Assembly (NCBI GenBank): GCA_947579605.1
Contig: OX388307.1
Span: forward strand, 25,087,237 to 25,151,236
Direction of reading: 5' to 3'
DNA: 64,000 bases
Origin: Athripsodes cinereus
Taxonomy: Eukaryota > Arthropoda > Insecta > Trichoptera > Leptoceridae
The notes beneath the pieces were generated by a model. The model ran no database searches. It saw only the letters and a program-made list of their open reading frames with translations, and was not told the DNA's origin. Positions 23,787 through 35,179 of the stretch are shown one piece after another; positions within the stretch are counted from its first letter, which is position 1, and every line of letters begins with the position of its first letter. Made by a program: the position numbers and the translations under genes.

Positions 23787-23951
23787 CTCTTATAAATGAA
23801 TGTGTGACTTTTCAGATATTGATTAAAGATCTGGAAAAAGATTTTTATTCCTGAAAAAGCTTGATTATGAAAAAAAAAGATTGAAATTAAAACCAAATAT
23901 TTTGATCTCTGTACCATGGAGACTTCCAGTTATTTAGTTTTGTTAATTAAT
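23787..23951 (+). repeat. 165-bp unit, second copy
   Basis: Identical by eye to 20427-20591 (starts CTCTTATAAATGAATGTGTG, ends AGTTTTGTTAATTAAT). No target duplication or terminal inverted repeat is evident at either copy. Confidence 0.9.
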
Positions 23952-23954
23952 GTA

Positions 23955-24799
23955 AATTTCTCATCTATTAATACAATAAATTAATGTGAAATTTAAATAC
24001 TATAATTTCAAATGCATTATGAACCTATTATTGTGCGAGAGGCGCATTTTAAGTTTCGGTATTTCGTGGTACAACCGAGGGTGTTGGACCATTTGACAGT
24101 ATGTGATGTTAGAACATTTTGCTATACGAAAAATATTTGCTTATTTTATTTAAATTTCAATTTTTTATCTCAGCTAAAAAATGAAATAGAATCGTGGAAA
24201 GCTTCTGGTTTAGATTTATGCACTTTTTGATGAGAATTATTCTAATAATTATTATGTCTATTAAAAAAGTTAACTTTTGATGATCAAAATCAATTTAAAG
24301 GTTTTCTATAAATGTGACTTCGGTTAGTAGTTCAGCAAGTTTTCTGAAGGTCTTCCAAAATTGGATATAGTTCAAAAAAATGACACTGCATGAAATCATG
24401 ATAAATTGTCACAATGCTACATACTGTGATATTGAGACATCTCTAGACATTAGCACCATCAATAAATATGTATGTGATTTCATAAATGAACACTATACTG
24501 ATACTGAGTAGGCCACAATTGCGTTGGGTCCCGCATTATTTGACAACCACTTAGAGATAAGCTCGTTTTAGATTGGTGTTAATAAATCAAAAGACATTTA
24601 TAAAACAGCGATAAATAATAAATTATATGTATATGTTCAAATATACTCAAAAATAAGCAAATATCAGGGGAATGGACGTTCGAAATAAGCTCAATCCAAT
24701 AAAAAAATGTTTGCACACGAAGAAAATATTAATAAAAATTGAGGTCTATTACTTTAAAAGTTGTCAATGTGTGAGATGTGACTGTAATCGGATTATATT
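23955..24799. other. AT-rich DNA upstream of a LINE fragment
   Basis: May contain decayed LINE sequence, since an open stretch near 24392-24508 precedes the ORF at 24800, but I cannot align it with a reverse transcriptase. Confidence 0.3.
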
Positions 24800-25490
24800 T
24801 TGAGATCCATAGCTGGTAAGTTGTATAGAATTAAGTACTTTGTGCCTAGAACTACACTCAAGTTAAAATACAAGTCTTTGGCAGAATCTTTGATTAGGTA
24901 TGGTATTGGTAGCTGGGGTAACTGTTCTAATACTAATTTAAAAAGGGTAATGCTCGCACAAAAATCGATCTTAAGATTAATTGTTAGTAAAAATGTATGT
25001 ACCGCGGCGCGTAATAATATTTCGTTATACTTTAAAAAGTTGAATATTTTGTCTGCTAAAGGCTTGTTTTGGCAAAAGATAGTTCTTGACCAGTTTTTGA
25101 AAGATGAGTATAAGACAAAACCGCGGCATGCTCATCATACTAGATTTAAATCGAATGATGGATACTTGGTACCAAAATATAATAATAAATACGGTAAGAG
25201 AACTTTAGAATATAACGTGCCTAAATTGCTTAATATGATGCCGACATCTATTAAGAAATGTGGTAGTAAGATTGCAACAAAAAGACTTGTCAAGGAATGG
25301 CTGCTGAAATGTGCATTTGTATATAATTGAAATTTGTTTATGTTCGATGCTTTGGATTAGGTTGAAATAAATTATGTAAATATTGTTATTTTGTAAGGAA
25401 CGCGCCGACAAATCTATTTTAATGGATTTGGCGCGACTGTATATTTGTATTTAATGTTTATATTATATAAAATAAAAAAAAAATAAAAAA
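24800..25490 (+). pseudogene. LINE ORF2 C-terminus, 5'-truncated, with 3' UTR and poly(A)
   Basis: A 176-codon frame (24800-25330) resembles the region C-terminal to the reverse transcriptase of CR1/Jockey-like LINEs. It has an LIRYGIGSWGN motif, an AQKSILRLI helix typical of the thumb-following segment, and a terminal VPKLLNMMPTSIK...WLLKCAF pattern. The first codon is TTG, so the frame is simply the surviving 3' part, not a natural start. After the stop comes a ~110-bp UTR with a GCGCGCCGACAAATCTATTT block and a poly(A)-rich tail (25472-25493). No intact catalytic YADD domain remains. The clade is uncertain. Confidence 0.6.
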
Positions 25491-25611
25491 AAGTTTAATT
25501 CTAAGTGAGACACAATAGTTTGTTTTACAAAAATAGAATGCTGTAAGATAGGAAAACAAACAAAAGACGCCTAATCACTCCTCATTATGAGAATAAGAGC
25601 ATTCACTTATT

Positions 25612-25750
25612 ATTTATTTTATTTATGTATTCTTCACTGTACATTGATTAAAAGCAAATTTACACAAAAATACATCAAAATAAAATACATTCATACAATC
25701 AATATATAGAGGGCGAGTTTATCTCAGAGGCGCCACTTCTTCCAATTAAC
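25612..25750 (-). repeat. LINE 3' tail (GCGATAA-type), copy 2
   Basis: The plus strand reads TTATTTATTTTATTTATG, ACTGTACATTGATTAAAAGC, then GAGGGCGAGTTTATC and CTTCCAATTAACCC. It aligns throughout with 52711-52833. Confidence 0.75.
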
Positions 25751-25858
25751 CCGAATCATTTCAAATAAATGACAATTTGGGCACTTGATTTTTGAGTTAT
25801 ATACACGACCATGTTTTGTAGTGTGATATAACCTTTAATATTTTAAGCATGGCCAATT

Positions 25859-25955
25859 TTTTTTTTTTTAATTTTTTTTTTAATTAAAAGATATATCTCG
25901 GTTTTGTTATAAACCCAAATACAACCTTATACACCTTTCACTCTTTTGATAAGAT
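25859..25955 (-). repeat. tRNA-derived SINE family B, truncated minus copy
   Basis: Poly(T) then GATATATCTCGGTTTTGTTA, ACCCAAATACAACCTTATAC and ACCTTTCACTC: the 3' half of the SINE at 17150. The tRNA-like head is missing. Confidence 0.75.
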
Positions 25956-25959
25956 ATAT

Positions 25960-27426
25960 CTAATTTGATAAGATATATTGTTAAAAATTACAAATTGGTG
26001 GAAATTTTATATGGACATAAATGTTATAGTTTACTCAAATACCGAAACATAAAGAGACGCCGTTGTATTTCGAATTTATTGCATGGTTCGTTGCATTGAT
26101 GATTTCAATAAATGTGGCGGAAATTTTAAATAAATACTTAATTACGGATGATTTTCCAGAATGATGTGTTCATTTTAATAATAATTATATTATCGTTGTC
26201 CGTTTTTGAAATACTGTCGAGCCTGCGATATTTGATAATAAATACCCATTGTAATTGCATGATTTGTGGAAATTCGTATATAGTATCACTCACATATTGT
26301 ATGGAAATTATAATAAATTAATTGAATAATTTAATTTTTTGATATGATTTCCTCTGGTTTGACATTGGCATCGAAGCGCTTTTTTTTAAACTAAACGTAT
26401 TTACAGAATCTAAAATGAAACTGTCATAATAGAGAAGTGACTACTTAAGGGAAGTTCATATATATACGTAATATCTGTTTTACACATGTCAAAACCTATA
26501 TGAAAGGAAACTCTGATTTCATTTTTTTCGAAATATTCATAAATGAAAATGTTCTCGTTTTTATCTATAAAATAAAATATTTTGATGATATATAAATAAA
26601 AAAATAATCGGAGTTTTGTAGTTAAAACGTTTCGATCAAATAATTTATTTGTTACATAGGTATGTGTCGAATTTGAATAATGAAATTGTTTCAAGCTTAC
26701 AATACAAATAACATAGCGTGCAAACAAACGTGTACGCTTAGGAACTAATTTCCTAATCGCCGCGAAAGCTTATTCCGGATCGGCGGGAGATTTCAGGGAG
26801 GAAAAGGGAGCGACGCGATGATTGAAATTATTTTTGGGTCATGAAACCAATCTTTTTTTCTATTAAAAATGAGTTTTTTCGTTAGAAGTTAAAAGTATCA
26901 TACTAAATAATTTGATGTTAACTATGTTAATAAGAGATACTTACAATTTGATCAAAAAAGACCCAAAAATTAAAGAAACATAACAGAAACAATTACAGTA
27001 ATAAATTTGTCAATAAATTGAGATTCTGAAATCGTGTTACTTCTACAGTTCTTCTTTGCTTATTTTTTTAACAATAGACAAGTTTTATGTAAATACGAGT
27101 ATTATTAATGTGAACTAGAAAAATATTTTTTCATTGAAAAAGTAAAGCACTCGTGTACAATAAAGAACGAACTTAAAAAAATAACATTTAATTAACTACC
27201 AATTCTGAGATATTTGTTCTATTATCGCTGTAAGCTTCAATTCACACATACCTAAAATTTTTAAGCCTACTTATTTAATTACATGACACATTTTTAACTA
27301 TTTCAAACTTATTTTTCCATTCATGCCTCTAAATGTATATTAGTTTTAGTATATAATCAGAGATAATGTTATCAACACCACTACCGTCACTAAACATTTT
27401 ATGAAAAGTTACTATCGTACGTATAA
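25960..27426. other. AT-rich intergenic DNA
   Basis: The minus frame at 26410-26727 (105 codons) has no domain. A short GC-rich island lies at about 26745-26820 (CGCCGCGAAAGC, CGGATCGGCGGGAG), perhaps a regulatory or conserved noncoding patch, but nothing identifies it. Confidence 0.35.
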
Positions 27427-27606
27427 TTTTTTTTTTTTAGAAAGATAAATCTGGGTTTTGTTATAAACCCAAATACAACCTTATACACCTTTCACACTAA
27501 GCTAAAAGCTTGTGCCGTGAAAGGGGAGTTTGCCGGCACCTGGGATCGAACCACGGACCCTCTGTTCTGAAGGCTGAGACTCTACCTCCAGGCTACCGAC
27601 GAACTC
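27427..27606 (-). mobile_element. tRNA-derived SINE family B, near full-length minus copy
   Basis: Reversed, it shows the A-box region TAGCCTGGAGG, the B box GGTTCGATCCC, CGGCAAACTCCCCTTTCACG and the poly(A) tail, matching 17150-17335. The B-box spelling differs by one base from that copy. Confidence 0.8.
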
Positions 27607-27609
27607 AAT

Positions 27610-28748
27610 ATTAATTTTAATTTCATTTAATATTTTTCTCATATGATAAATAACACACCGAGATCATTTCAAAATATTTTTTTCTCTTCCTCCACATGTG
27701 TGTAATTTCTCATACATACAAATATTTTGCTTAACATGCAGCCGACTTCGAGAATTGGTATCATTTATAACTTGTCCACATTATCTTTATTTATTTATCG
27801 TGTCGAAACCCAGAGAAAAAACCATCAAACTGATCTCCAGTACTGCGCAAAACGCACAGCAGGTGGAGATGCGTCAAAGATATCCTCCATAGTGCAAGTG
27901 ACAGGGCACAATGGACATTCCAACAAGTGTGGCATAGTCTGTGCTGCACCACAGAAATAATATATTTAATTTCTTTATTAAGAATAAGTAAAACTATTCT
28001 TTAAATAATATTATTCTCAATATTAATTTCAAAGTTTAAGATTGCACTTCCTGAAAAAAAGTATCATAAAATATAATTTTTAGTAAGTATATAAAAGTTA
28101 TCATCTTTGTACTAACCATTAATACGAGTACTCTTTTAGTACGTATCTACTTTCGTTACATTTAAGTATAAATTTTATCTTATGCGCTTTTTACGATATT
28201 TGAAATAGCGTAACTTCCATTCCAGAGAGACATAATAAATATATTTTTTCGGTAATATAATAAAATATTTTTTGCCCCAAAAGTTTCGCGTCTTACTGTT
28301 CAATTGGGAGTTACCATGTTTTATTTATTCTGTTACTTTCTCAGAACGTTTATTTCAATTTCAGTACTGACAGGATATGCCCCAATATTAGGATATTATC
28401 TATTAGAATCAAATATATAGTTTTTGGTTCACTAGTTTATTTATTCATACATAATAAATGGATGCACTGGATACATATTTTTTTTTAACAAGACTATCCA
28501 CTCTTTGATAGTCCGTAAATCAATTAGCAATATAAAAGTGAATACATTAGTATGCTTTTTTCTTCCTTCTTAGCTCCTTTCGGGATCAACGAGAATATAC
28601 GTTTTGAGAATTTTACTGGTTATGCTATTATTTAACAATAATACGTTGATCACGAATAGAGGAATACAACCATGACCTACGAATGTGTAGTTTTTCGTCC
28701 TAGGTTTGTTACTTTGTACAAATGCGTAGAGGTGTTATAGTGGTTGCA
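27610..28748. other. AT-rich intergenic DNA
   Basis: The overlapping plus frames at 27698-27960 look like chance. No repeat recognised. Confidence 0.4.
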
Positions 28749-29015
28749 TACAACTCCTTAAAATAATCAACCCACAACGAGCTAACTGGATTGGCCACAA
28801 AATCAGGCACCCAAGACTGCTTATCACCATCGCGGAGGGTAGGACCGAAGGTAGAAATGGTAGAGGCCGACCAAGAGAAGCTTATATGGACCAACTGAAG
28901 AAGGACATGAACTGTGACACATACGTAGAACTAAAGAGATTAGCTGAAAATAGGGAGGAATGGAGAATAAAATCCAAACTCGTTGCAGACCAATCCAATG
29001 GATTGTAACTCACTT
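28749..29015 (+). pseudogene. RTE-like LINE 3' end, copy 1
   Basis: Aligns with the end of the ORF at 31110-32120: AACGAGCTAACTGGATTGGC, CAAATCAGGCACCC (one substitution), AGAGGCCGACCAAGAGA, and the shared end GACCAATCCAATGGATTGTA followed by CTCACTTTATATAT. Only the last ~75 codons are present. No target duplication found. Confidence 0.85.
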
Positions 29016-29019
29016 TATA

Positions 29020-31039
29020 TATGAACTATGTTGAATATAGAGCATTGTTTTTGTTTTATAATAATGAATACGTTCAGTATTTTTGAGAGAATATAAAAAA
29101 AGTGTTGCTCATCTCACACCTGAATATTATGTGGATGTAAAGTAAATGAATTTGTAGTAAAAATTTACTATAACCTGTTAGATTAATATTAAGCTCTAGG
29201 TACATTGATAAACTTTTTAAATTCGAGGGAATTAACTAATTTTCGAAATAATATGATTAATCACCACTTTAGAAAGTTTTTACACGCGTTTATTTTCTTT
29301 ATCATTCCCGAGCGACGATACCCAATTATGAATTTATTTGGCGCAGTCGTACTAAAATATGTTTCCTCTCTCTCCCCGTGCTATGTCCGTCTCTATCTAG
29401 TTATCGATTTCCCCTCCCTCACTGCCATCCCGCGGTGGATGCTAGGTTTAGCATGTTTCCAGGGTAAATATACTTATTAATTTATTAAAAATAATTATTT
29501 TTAATAGGAGCCTTATCTTCATAACGTTTATAAAGCATAATATGAAGTCATTATTTTTAATACACTTCAATATTATTTACGAGTCCCGAGTTGGTACACA
29601 CACACAACTCCTGTCTTTTCATTTTTACATTATTTAGTGATTATAACGAACAGTCAGGTGTTCATACACACATACACATGCTCACATACTCGCGTACATC
29701 TCATGGACAAGTACATATATTACTCTAAACTCAGATTATAGATATTGTTACTTTAACTTTTCACAAACGTATGACATCCTATTTAACCAGATGTAAAAAT
29801 AAATAAAGTTAATTTATTCATGATTTGCAAACTGTGAAGTAAATGAAAATCAAATTGTAATAAGTCATAGAAATATTTCAGGTACATTTAAAGTTATTTT
29901 TTCCTAGATTTGCAATAAAACATGTTTTAAATATTAATTCCTAGATGATTCTTCTAATTAATCTAATGTTTTAAAGATTATTTCGTAGTAATTCAATGAG
30001 TTTATTTAATTGATAATTCTCTGCTTTACTGGATTTAATTCCATTGATAGATGGGGAATTCCTTTAGTATCTAAAAGTTTATTATTATTATTATTATAGA
30101 GAAAAGGTTCAGCGAGATTGAGTTCCAGAGTAAATTGGAAGCAAATGGTTCGGACATATTAAAATATATAGAGAGAAAAGCAATGTAGTGAATTACAAGT
30201 TTGAATAACAAAGATCGTTGTAGTACATCACCTATGTATCTCTATGAAAAGATTCTAAATCTGTAGAAATGTGTAGATGAAACAAGAATGGAAATATTTT
30301 GAGGATTCCAGGAACACAGGATGTCAAATTAGTTAAACATTACGAGATTGTGATCAAATAGTTTCTTTCAGATTATTATTTTCAGTATTTTGAGTGTCTC
30401 ATCATCATTAAGTCAGTTTTTTTTATATACAAAATAATTATATACAAAATATTACTTAAAAAATTATTAATTTTTATAGAGTACTTGTATCTTGTACTAT
30501 ATGTATATACTTCATAGAAATTCTGACGAGTAACATCAACACATAATAAAAACATAAAATGGTAGTGTTTGTATTTTTACCTTTTTTCAGGCATCACAAG
30601 TTTATCATGAAAATTGTTGTGTCATGAAATATTTTTTCCATTAACAATTTGTATGTGTCGCTCTTTGAAACGCAGTTGAGGTTTTCATTGGTATTATGGA
30701 AATCTTTCTCATAAATGTCATTGTCTTCATCTATGTTTATGTTTCTGTGTGTAACAATTGTTATGTTATGGAACAAACAATGTAGATGTAAGATGATTAT
30801 CAGGAATGTTATTGTATGTAGGTCTGTTTAGGTCCATAATCTCCTCACAGTGTTGTGTTTTGGGTGAATGTTTGTTTAGTAAGCTGTTAATAGCCTTCAA
30901 CCTTCTATTACTCTAGTAAACCATTAGAATATGTTTGGTAAGTGAATGTAGATTTAGTGCCCAAACTTTCATTATTTATAATTGTATATATATGATGGTA
31001 AATACATATTATATTACAACTTCATTTGTTAACACATCC
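29020..31039. other. AT-rich intergenic DNA
   Basis: A GC-richer patch at 29320-29470 (CCCGCGGTGGATGC near 29430) carries a 91-codon frame without a domain. Otherwise nothing recognised. Confidence 0.35.
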
Positions 31040-31052
31040 ATATAACCCTACT

Positions 31053-32130
31053 TAAGCATTCGATAAAGTAGAATGGGAACAACTTTTTAAGACTCTAAAC
31101 CAGATAGGAATGAGCTATAAGGACAGAAGAGCAATCTGGAGCCTATACAAGAATGAAATGGCTGTAATTAAAAGCGGAGAGAGCTGCGCAGAAGCGAGAG
31201 TAGAACAAGGTGTAAGACAGGGATGCTCAATGTCGCCAGCACTCTTTAACTGCTATATACAGCAAGCTATTGATGAACTCAGAGAAGAAATGAAGAATTG
31301 GACAGGAGTAAAAATAAATGGGAAAAAGGTTGACATGATTAGATATGCTGACGACATAGCACTGCTCGCAGACTCCGAGATGGAGCTGAACGAAGCCTTA
31401 GGAAAAATGGAAAGTATACTGTTGTCAAAGTACAACATGAAAATAAATAAAGATAAAACAAAATGTATGGTCGTTGGAAGGGAGGAAGCGACTGCGAACA
31501 TTGCCATAAATGGAGTGAGCATCAAACAAGTAAGAGAATTCGTGTACTTGGGCAGCAGAATAAACCAGGACGGACGCTCCAAATCAGAAATTGTGAGCAG
31601 AATAAACCAGGCACGAATTGCCTTTAACAAAAAATCCAAAATATTAGAATCCCCTAATATTGATCTAAGCGTGAGGAAGAATCTCACTAAAGCCTTTGTG
31701 TGGAGCATTCTGCTATATGGATGCGAGACGTGGACCATCAGTAAGAGGGAAAGCGGACGGTTAGCGGCATTTGAAATGTGGTGTTATAGACGCATGCTGA
31801 AGATTCATTGGTCGGAACACGTCGAAAACGAAGAAGTGTTAACCAGGGTTGGCGAAAAAAGGCAACTCCTCAAAAGAATCTGCCAACAACGAGCTAATTG
31901 GATTGGCCACAACATCAGGCACCCAGGACTGCTCATCGCAATCGCAGAGGGCAGGACCGAAGGCACAAATGGCAGAGGTCGACCGAGAGACGCCTATATG
32001 GACCAACTGAAGAGGGACATGAGCTGTGGCTCATATATGGAGTTGAAGAGACTGGCTGAGAATAGGGAGGAGTGGAGAAATAAGTCAAAACTCGTTGCAG
32101 ACCAATCCAATGGATTGTAACTCATTATAT
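31053..32130 (+). mobile_element. 5'-truncated RTE-like LINE with 13-bp target duplication
   Basis: The insertion is bounded by the perfect direct repeat ATATAACCCTACT (31040-31052 and 32131-32143). The 5' end cuts into the reverse transcriptase at the AFDKVEWEQLF motif. The 3' end is the stop codon followed by CTCATTATAT, a short TA-type tail. Truncation plus target duplication is the mark of target-primed reverse transcription. Confidence 0.9.
31110..32120 (+). CDS. LINE ORF2 fragment: reverse transcriptase C-terminal part
   Basis: A 336-codon uninterrupted frame, readable from about 31056 in the truncated element. Early residues give GVRQGCSMSPALFNCYI and then the catalytic RYADDIALLAD motif (about residues 77-87); the thumb and connection follow (FVYLGSRINQDG, LLYGCETWTISKRE, FEMWCYRRMLKIHW). 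The C-terminus has the WIGHNIRHPGLLIAIAEGR and GRGRPRDAYMDQL motifs seen in RTE/BovB-like and related LINEs. The endonuclease and first half of the RT are missing, so it cannot be autonomous. The ATG at 31110 is internal, not a true start. The intact frame suggests a fairly recent insertion. The RTE assignment is from family resemblance; a CR1-like clade is the alternative. Confidence 0.8.
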   Translation: MSYKDRRAIWSLYKNEMAVIKSGESCAEARVEQGVRQGCSMSPALFNCYIQQAIDELREEMKNWTGVKINGKKVDMIRYADDIALLADSEMELNEALGKMESILLSKYNMKINKDKTKCMVVGREEATANIAINGVSIKQVREFVYLGSRINQDGRSKSEIVSRINQARIAFNKKSKILESPNIDLSVRKNLTKAFVWSILLYGCETWTISKRESGRLAAFEMWCYRRMLKIHWSEHVENEEVLTRVGEKRQLLKRICQQRANWIGHNIRHPGLLIAIAEGRTEGTNGRGRPRDAYMDQLKRDMSCGSYMELKRLAENREEWRNKSKLVADQSNGL

Positions 32131-32143
32131 ATATAACCCTACT

Positions 32144-33284
32144 CACTTTCTCTCAAATCAAATGTACAACGGACACTTTGTAGACCATGTCCGCAATAAC
32201 TTTATTTTCTTCACAAAATATTACCATCGAAACTAACCGAGATGTTTCTACTCGTACTATACTTCATTCAGAGTACTTTATCATGTTATATATTATCACT
32301 TTTGTGTTTTGTTTTCTGTTACCAAAATTTAACTGATACAATTGAAATGTATGTACATATAAAAAAATCACATTTCTTTTCATGAACACACAACTATATT
32401 TGAAAAAAAAAATAATAACTTGATAATTTATTACCGTTGCCGTAAATTTGAATAACATTTTTGAACATTTATTTCGTTATTACCGAATCATAAAAGAATA
32501 TGATATAAAAAAACTATGTGATTGTCATAATAGCGTATAAATCTTTTCATTTTTAAAAGTATCATTAGGGAGGAAGACTGGTCTCAAACTCAATGTTAAT
32601 ATTTTAAAATACGTACAAAAGCCTTTCCGAAGCACCTACCTACGTATAATCGTAATTTCTCTTCCCTTTCTAACTTCTCATTCTCTGTTATGCCGGTCAC
32701 GTTCAACTGGGGAAATAATAATACACTGTCTGACAATTCTTCTTCTCTCCTCTTTACAAAATTGCTGAAAGTTGTGCTTCTAAGTGATTTCTAAAAGATG
32801 TTTAGTCTCTATGGAGATACTAAGATATATTTCTACTTGCTTGCGTTTCTCTTTCTCTTTCGCTATCAATCAACGGAGTTTCTCATTAATAGAGCACAGC
32901 ACATTTCCTTAAAAACTTTGGTGCATATTTTCAACAGTTTCCTTTACAAGTTTGCGATTAATTTTATAAAAGTTTGACAAGGAATTTTTATTTAAAAACG
33001 TTTGGATTCTTAGAATACGAGAAAATAATCGTTATTAAAGATCGTCGACTGCTCAACAAGATACGGTGCGAATTACGAAATAGATTTGAACCTGAAGATG
33101 TACCTAGTACATTGAAACTTTTCCACTGTAATCAATAACATGATTTCTGCTGTTTCGTCGAATATTATTTTCTTAGCAAGGTAACATATGTATTATTACA
33201 GTAGAAATATGCAAAATAAAATTATGGTATGTATTAATTGTAGACCGACGGTACTTGGTGGAAGTTCATGTAAAATTAATAAAA
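32144..33284. other. AT-rich intergenic DNA
   Basis: No gene or repeat recognised. Confidence 0.45.
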
Positions 33285-33296
33285 GTAAAACACTTA

Positions 33297-33545
33297 CCCG
33301 TGGAGCACCCGGTAATGAATTGGTCTCCCACTCTTCTGCGTAAGTTTTCGAGTGTCCTGTAAAAGGCAGGTGTTCGAAAAAATGAAGACATTTGACATCT
33401 TAAATTCAGCGATGAGGCTTGCCACCCATCCTGAATGTCTTGATTTTATATTGGCACGAAGAGGACAGTTTGCATGTTTCTTACATGCAGCTGATCTGCT
33501 GGCTACCCCACTTGTGGGATATGCCGTGATGGTATAGTAGTAGTA
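33297..33545 (+). mobile_element. TAG-tailed SINE-like retroposon, copy 8 (reference copy)
   Basis: Full-length ~249-bp copy with a perfect 12-bp target duplication GTAAAACACTTA (33285-33296 and 33546-33557). It starts CCCGTGGAGCACCCGGTAAT and has a B-box-like GTGTTCGAAAA near 33372. The core is GCCACCCATCCTGAATGTCT, and the end is GGATATGCCGTGATGGTATA plus TAG units. It encodes no conserved protein (the 61-codon frame is broken in other copies). The element must be moved by a LINE; its trinucleotide tail suggests a partner with a similar tail. Confidence 0.9.
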
Positions 33546-33559
33546 GTAAAACACTTATA

Positions 33560-34002
33560 TATTTGAATCCGTCCACCACAGTATTTAATACTTATTTAAC
33601 GATTGTTCATTTCTAAACTATATCGAAATAAATAAAACAAGCGTTTTATTCTACTAATGATTTAATTTGTGAGAGAGACGTCTTTCGTCTTATGAGGACA
33701 TTGTCAATCTGATTTTAAAAATACAACAATATTCATATATATATAAATATTTACAATAACAATGATAAGAGAGTATAGTATAATATTATATTGTAGTATG
33801 TATCAGTAACTAATTCTAAGAAATTATTAATTACCATGCGAAAGGGAGAACAATATGTATATGTATTTGTGTGACAAGGACAAGCATAGTGTATTATATT
33901 AATCTGGTTAAACCTATCTATTTGTTGTTATATTCTTATAAGGTGAATTTGTGAAAAGGGAAGCATATGATCAGAATGATATTGTAAAAAGGTAAAGTTC
34001 TA
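33560..34002. other. AT-rich intergenic DNA
   Basis: No gene recognised. Confidence 0.45.
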
Positions 34003-34512
34003 AACTATACCCTCACACCGTGTCCCAAGTGGGGCAGGCAGAGAGAACGGAACGCCAAACAGATCTATCTTTACACACTTCCTTCGCTTCTTCCACACTC
34101 ATACAGTTTCTCATACACGCACATCGGTTCCTCTTACTCAACAATTATTGTTCATTACCACTTACTTTATTATTATTCTTTTTTCTCATTAACAGCTTGT
34201 ATTGGATGATGATGATGATGATGATGATTATGGATGATTTTGTTTTGACGCCGTTTAACAGTCCCTAGACCGTCTTAAGGGCGCCTATTATTTTTATTTA
34301 ACTATTATAAAATTTTGGAAACACTTGTGATTGTCACAAATTTGATTGAAATGCGTGAATTTTATGTGAGTTCCAATTGAAGGTATTATTTTAAAACTTT
34401 TGAAACTAAAAAAAATGTATTAATATTTTGTTAATCTGAAAAATTATAAGATTATAATATTTAATTTTGAAAAATGAGACGTCAGAGGTTTCAGGCAGCT
34501 ACTAGCTGCGCC
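34003..34512 (+). repeat. dispersed repeat with (ATG)n, inverted partner of 16739-17125
   Basis: The left part (CACACCGTGTCCCAAGTGGG, GGCAGGCAGAGAGAACGGAA) is unique here. From the (GAT)n run at 34206-34229 to CAGCTACTAGCTGCGCC near 34510 it aligns with the reverse complement of 16739-17125. I recall GGGGCAGGCAGAG-type motifs from moth repeats, which is weak support for the taxon. Confidence 0.65.
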
Positions 34513-34514
34513 AT

Positions 34515-35130
34515 CCACCGACCGACTTCCGATTGGAATGTTATTTCTTCACTTTGCGTTAGCCTGCTGATTAGATCGGAAGCTCTTGAAAGCTGGCTCC
34601 AGAATAGTAAAGTCACTGTGGAAGTACTTAAAATAAATGTTTTATTTTTATTAATAAATTGATTGTGTTTGGTATTATATCTGCAATGAAATTAAACGGA
34701 TCTATGAAACATCTTGCTACCAGAATAGTAGAGCTTGCCTGGAGCACACTACTACCACTACTCTACTGTTCTCTATATTTGAGGTTTCTTCTTCTTTTTA
34801 TGTTTCAGACAATCAATATTATTATTATTTTTAGATTTCACACGCTCTGTTACATTTACGCTTCCTGTATTAGATTTCGATCTGCAATGTTTTCCTTTTC
34901 TCTTTCATTTCACCTCACATTGTATTGCGAATATATTATTTCGTAGGTACCTTTTGGTACGATATTGCATTTGGAAGATCGCTACAAGATATTTGTATAT
35001 TGGCTATTTGAAACGATATGTCGAGATTAAAAATACAGTATGAATTCTATCCGTTTGAGTTTTATTAAACTTTACACTGATATGTCTCTTCGTCACAGAT
35101 GATTATAAATATTCAGTTGTATTATAAGTT
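34515..35130. other. AT-rich intergenic DNA
   Basis: Short frames of 62 and 95 codons without domains. Nothing else recognised. Confidence 0.4.
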
Positions 35131-35177
35131 AGTGATCTCACAAGATCTGATCATTGATTAGATCTTGTGAGATCACT
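35131..35177. other. perfect 18-bp hairpin
   Basis: AGTGATCTCACAAGATCT (35131-35148) is followed by an 11-nt loop and its exact reverse complement (35160-35177). No T-run follows and no duplicate exists in the window. Confidence 0.95.
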
Positions 35178-35179
35178 TT

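Noticed and set aside
31253..31738. 161-codon minus frame
   Set aside because: Antisense shadow of the LINE reverse transcriptase frame.
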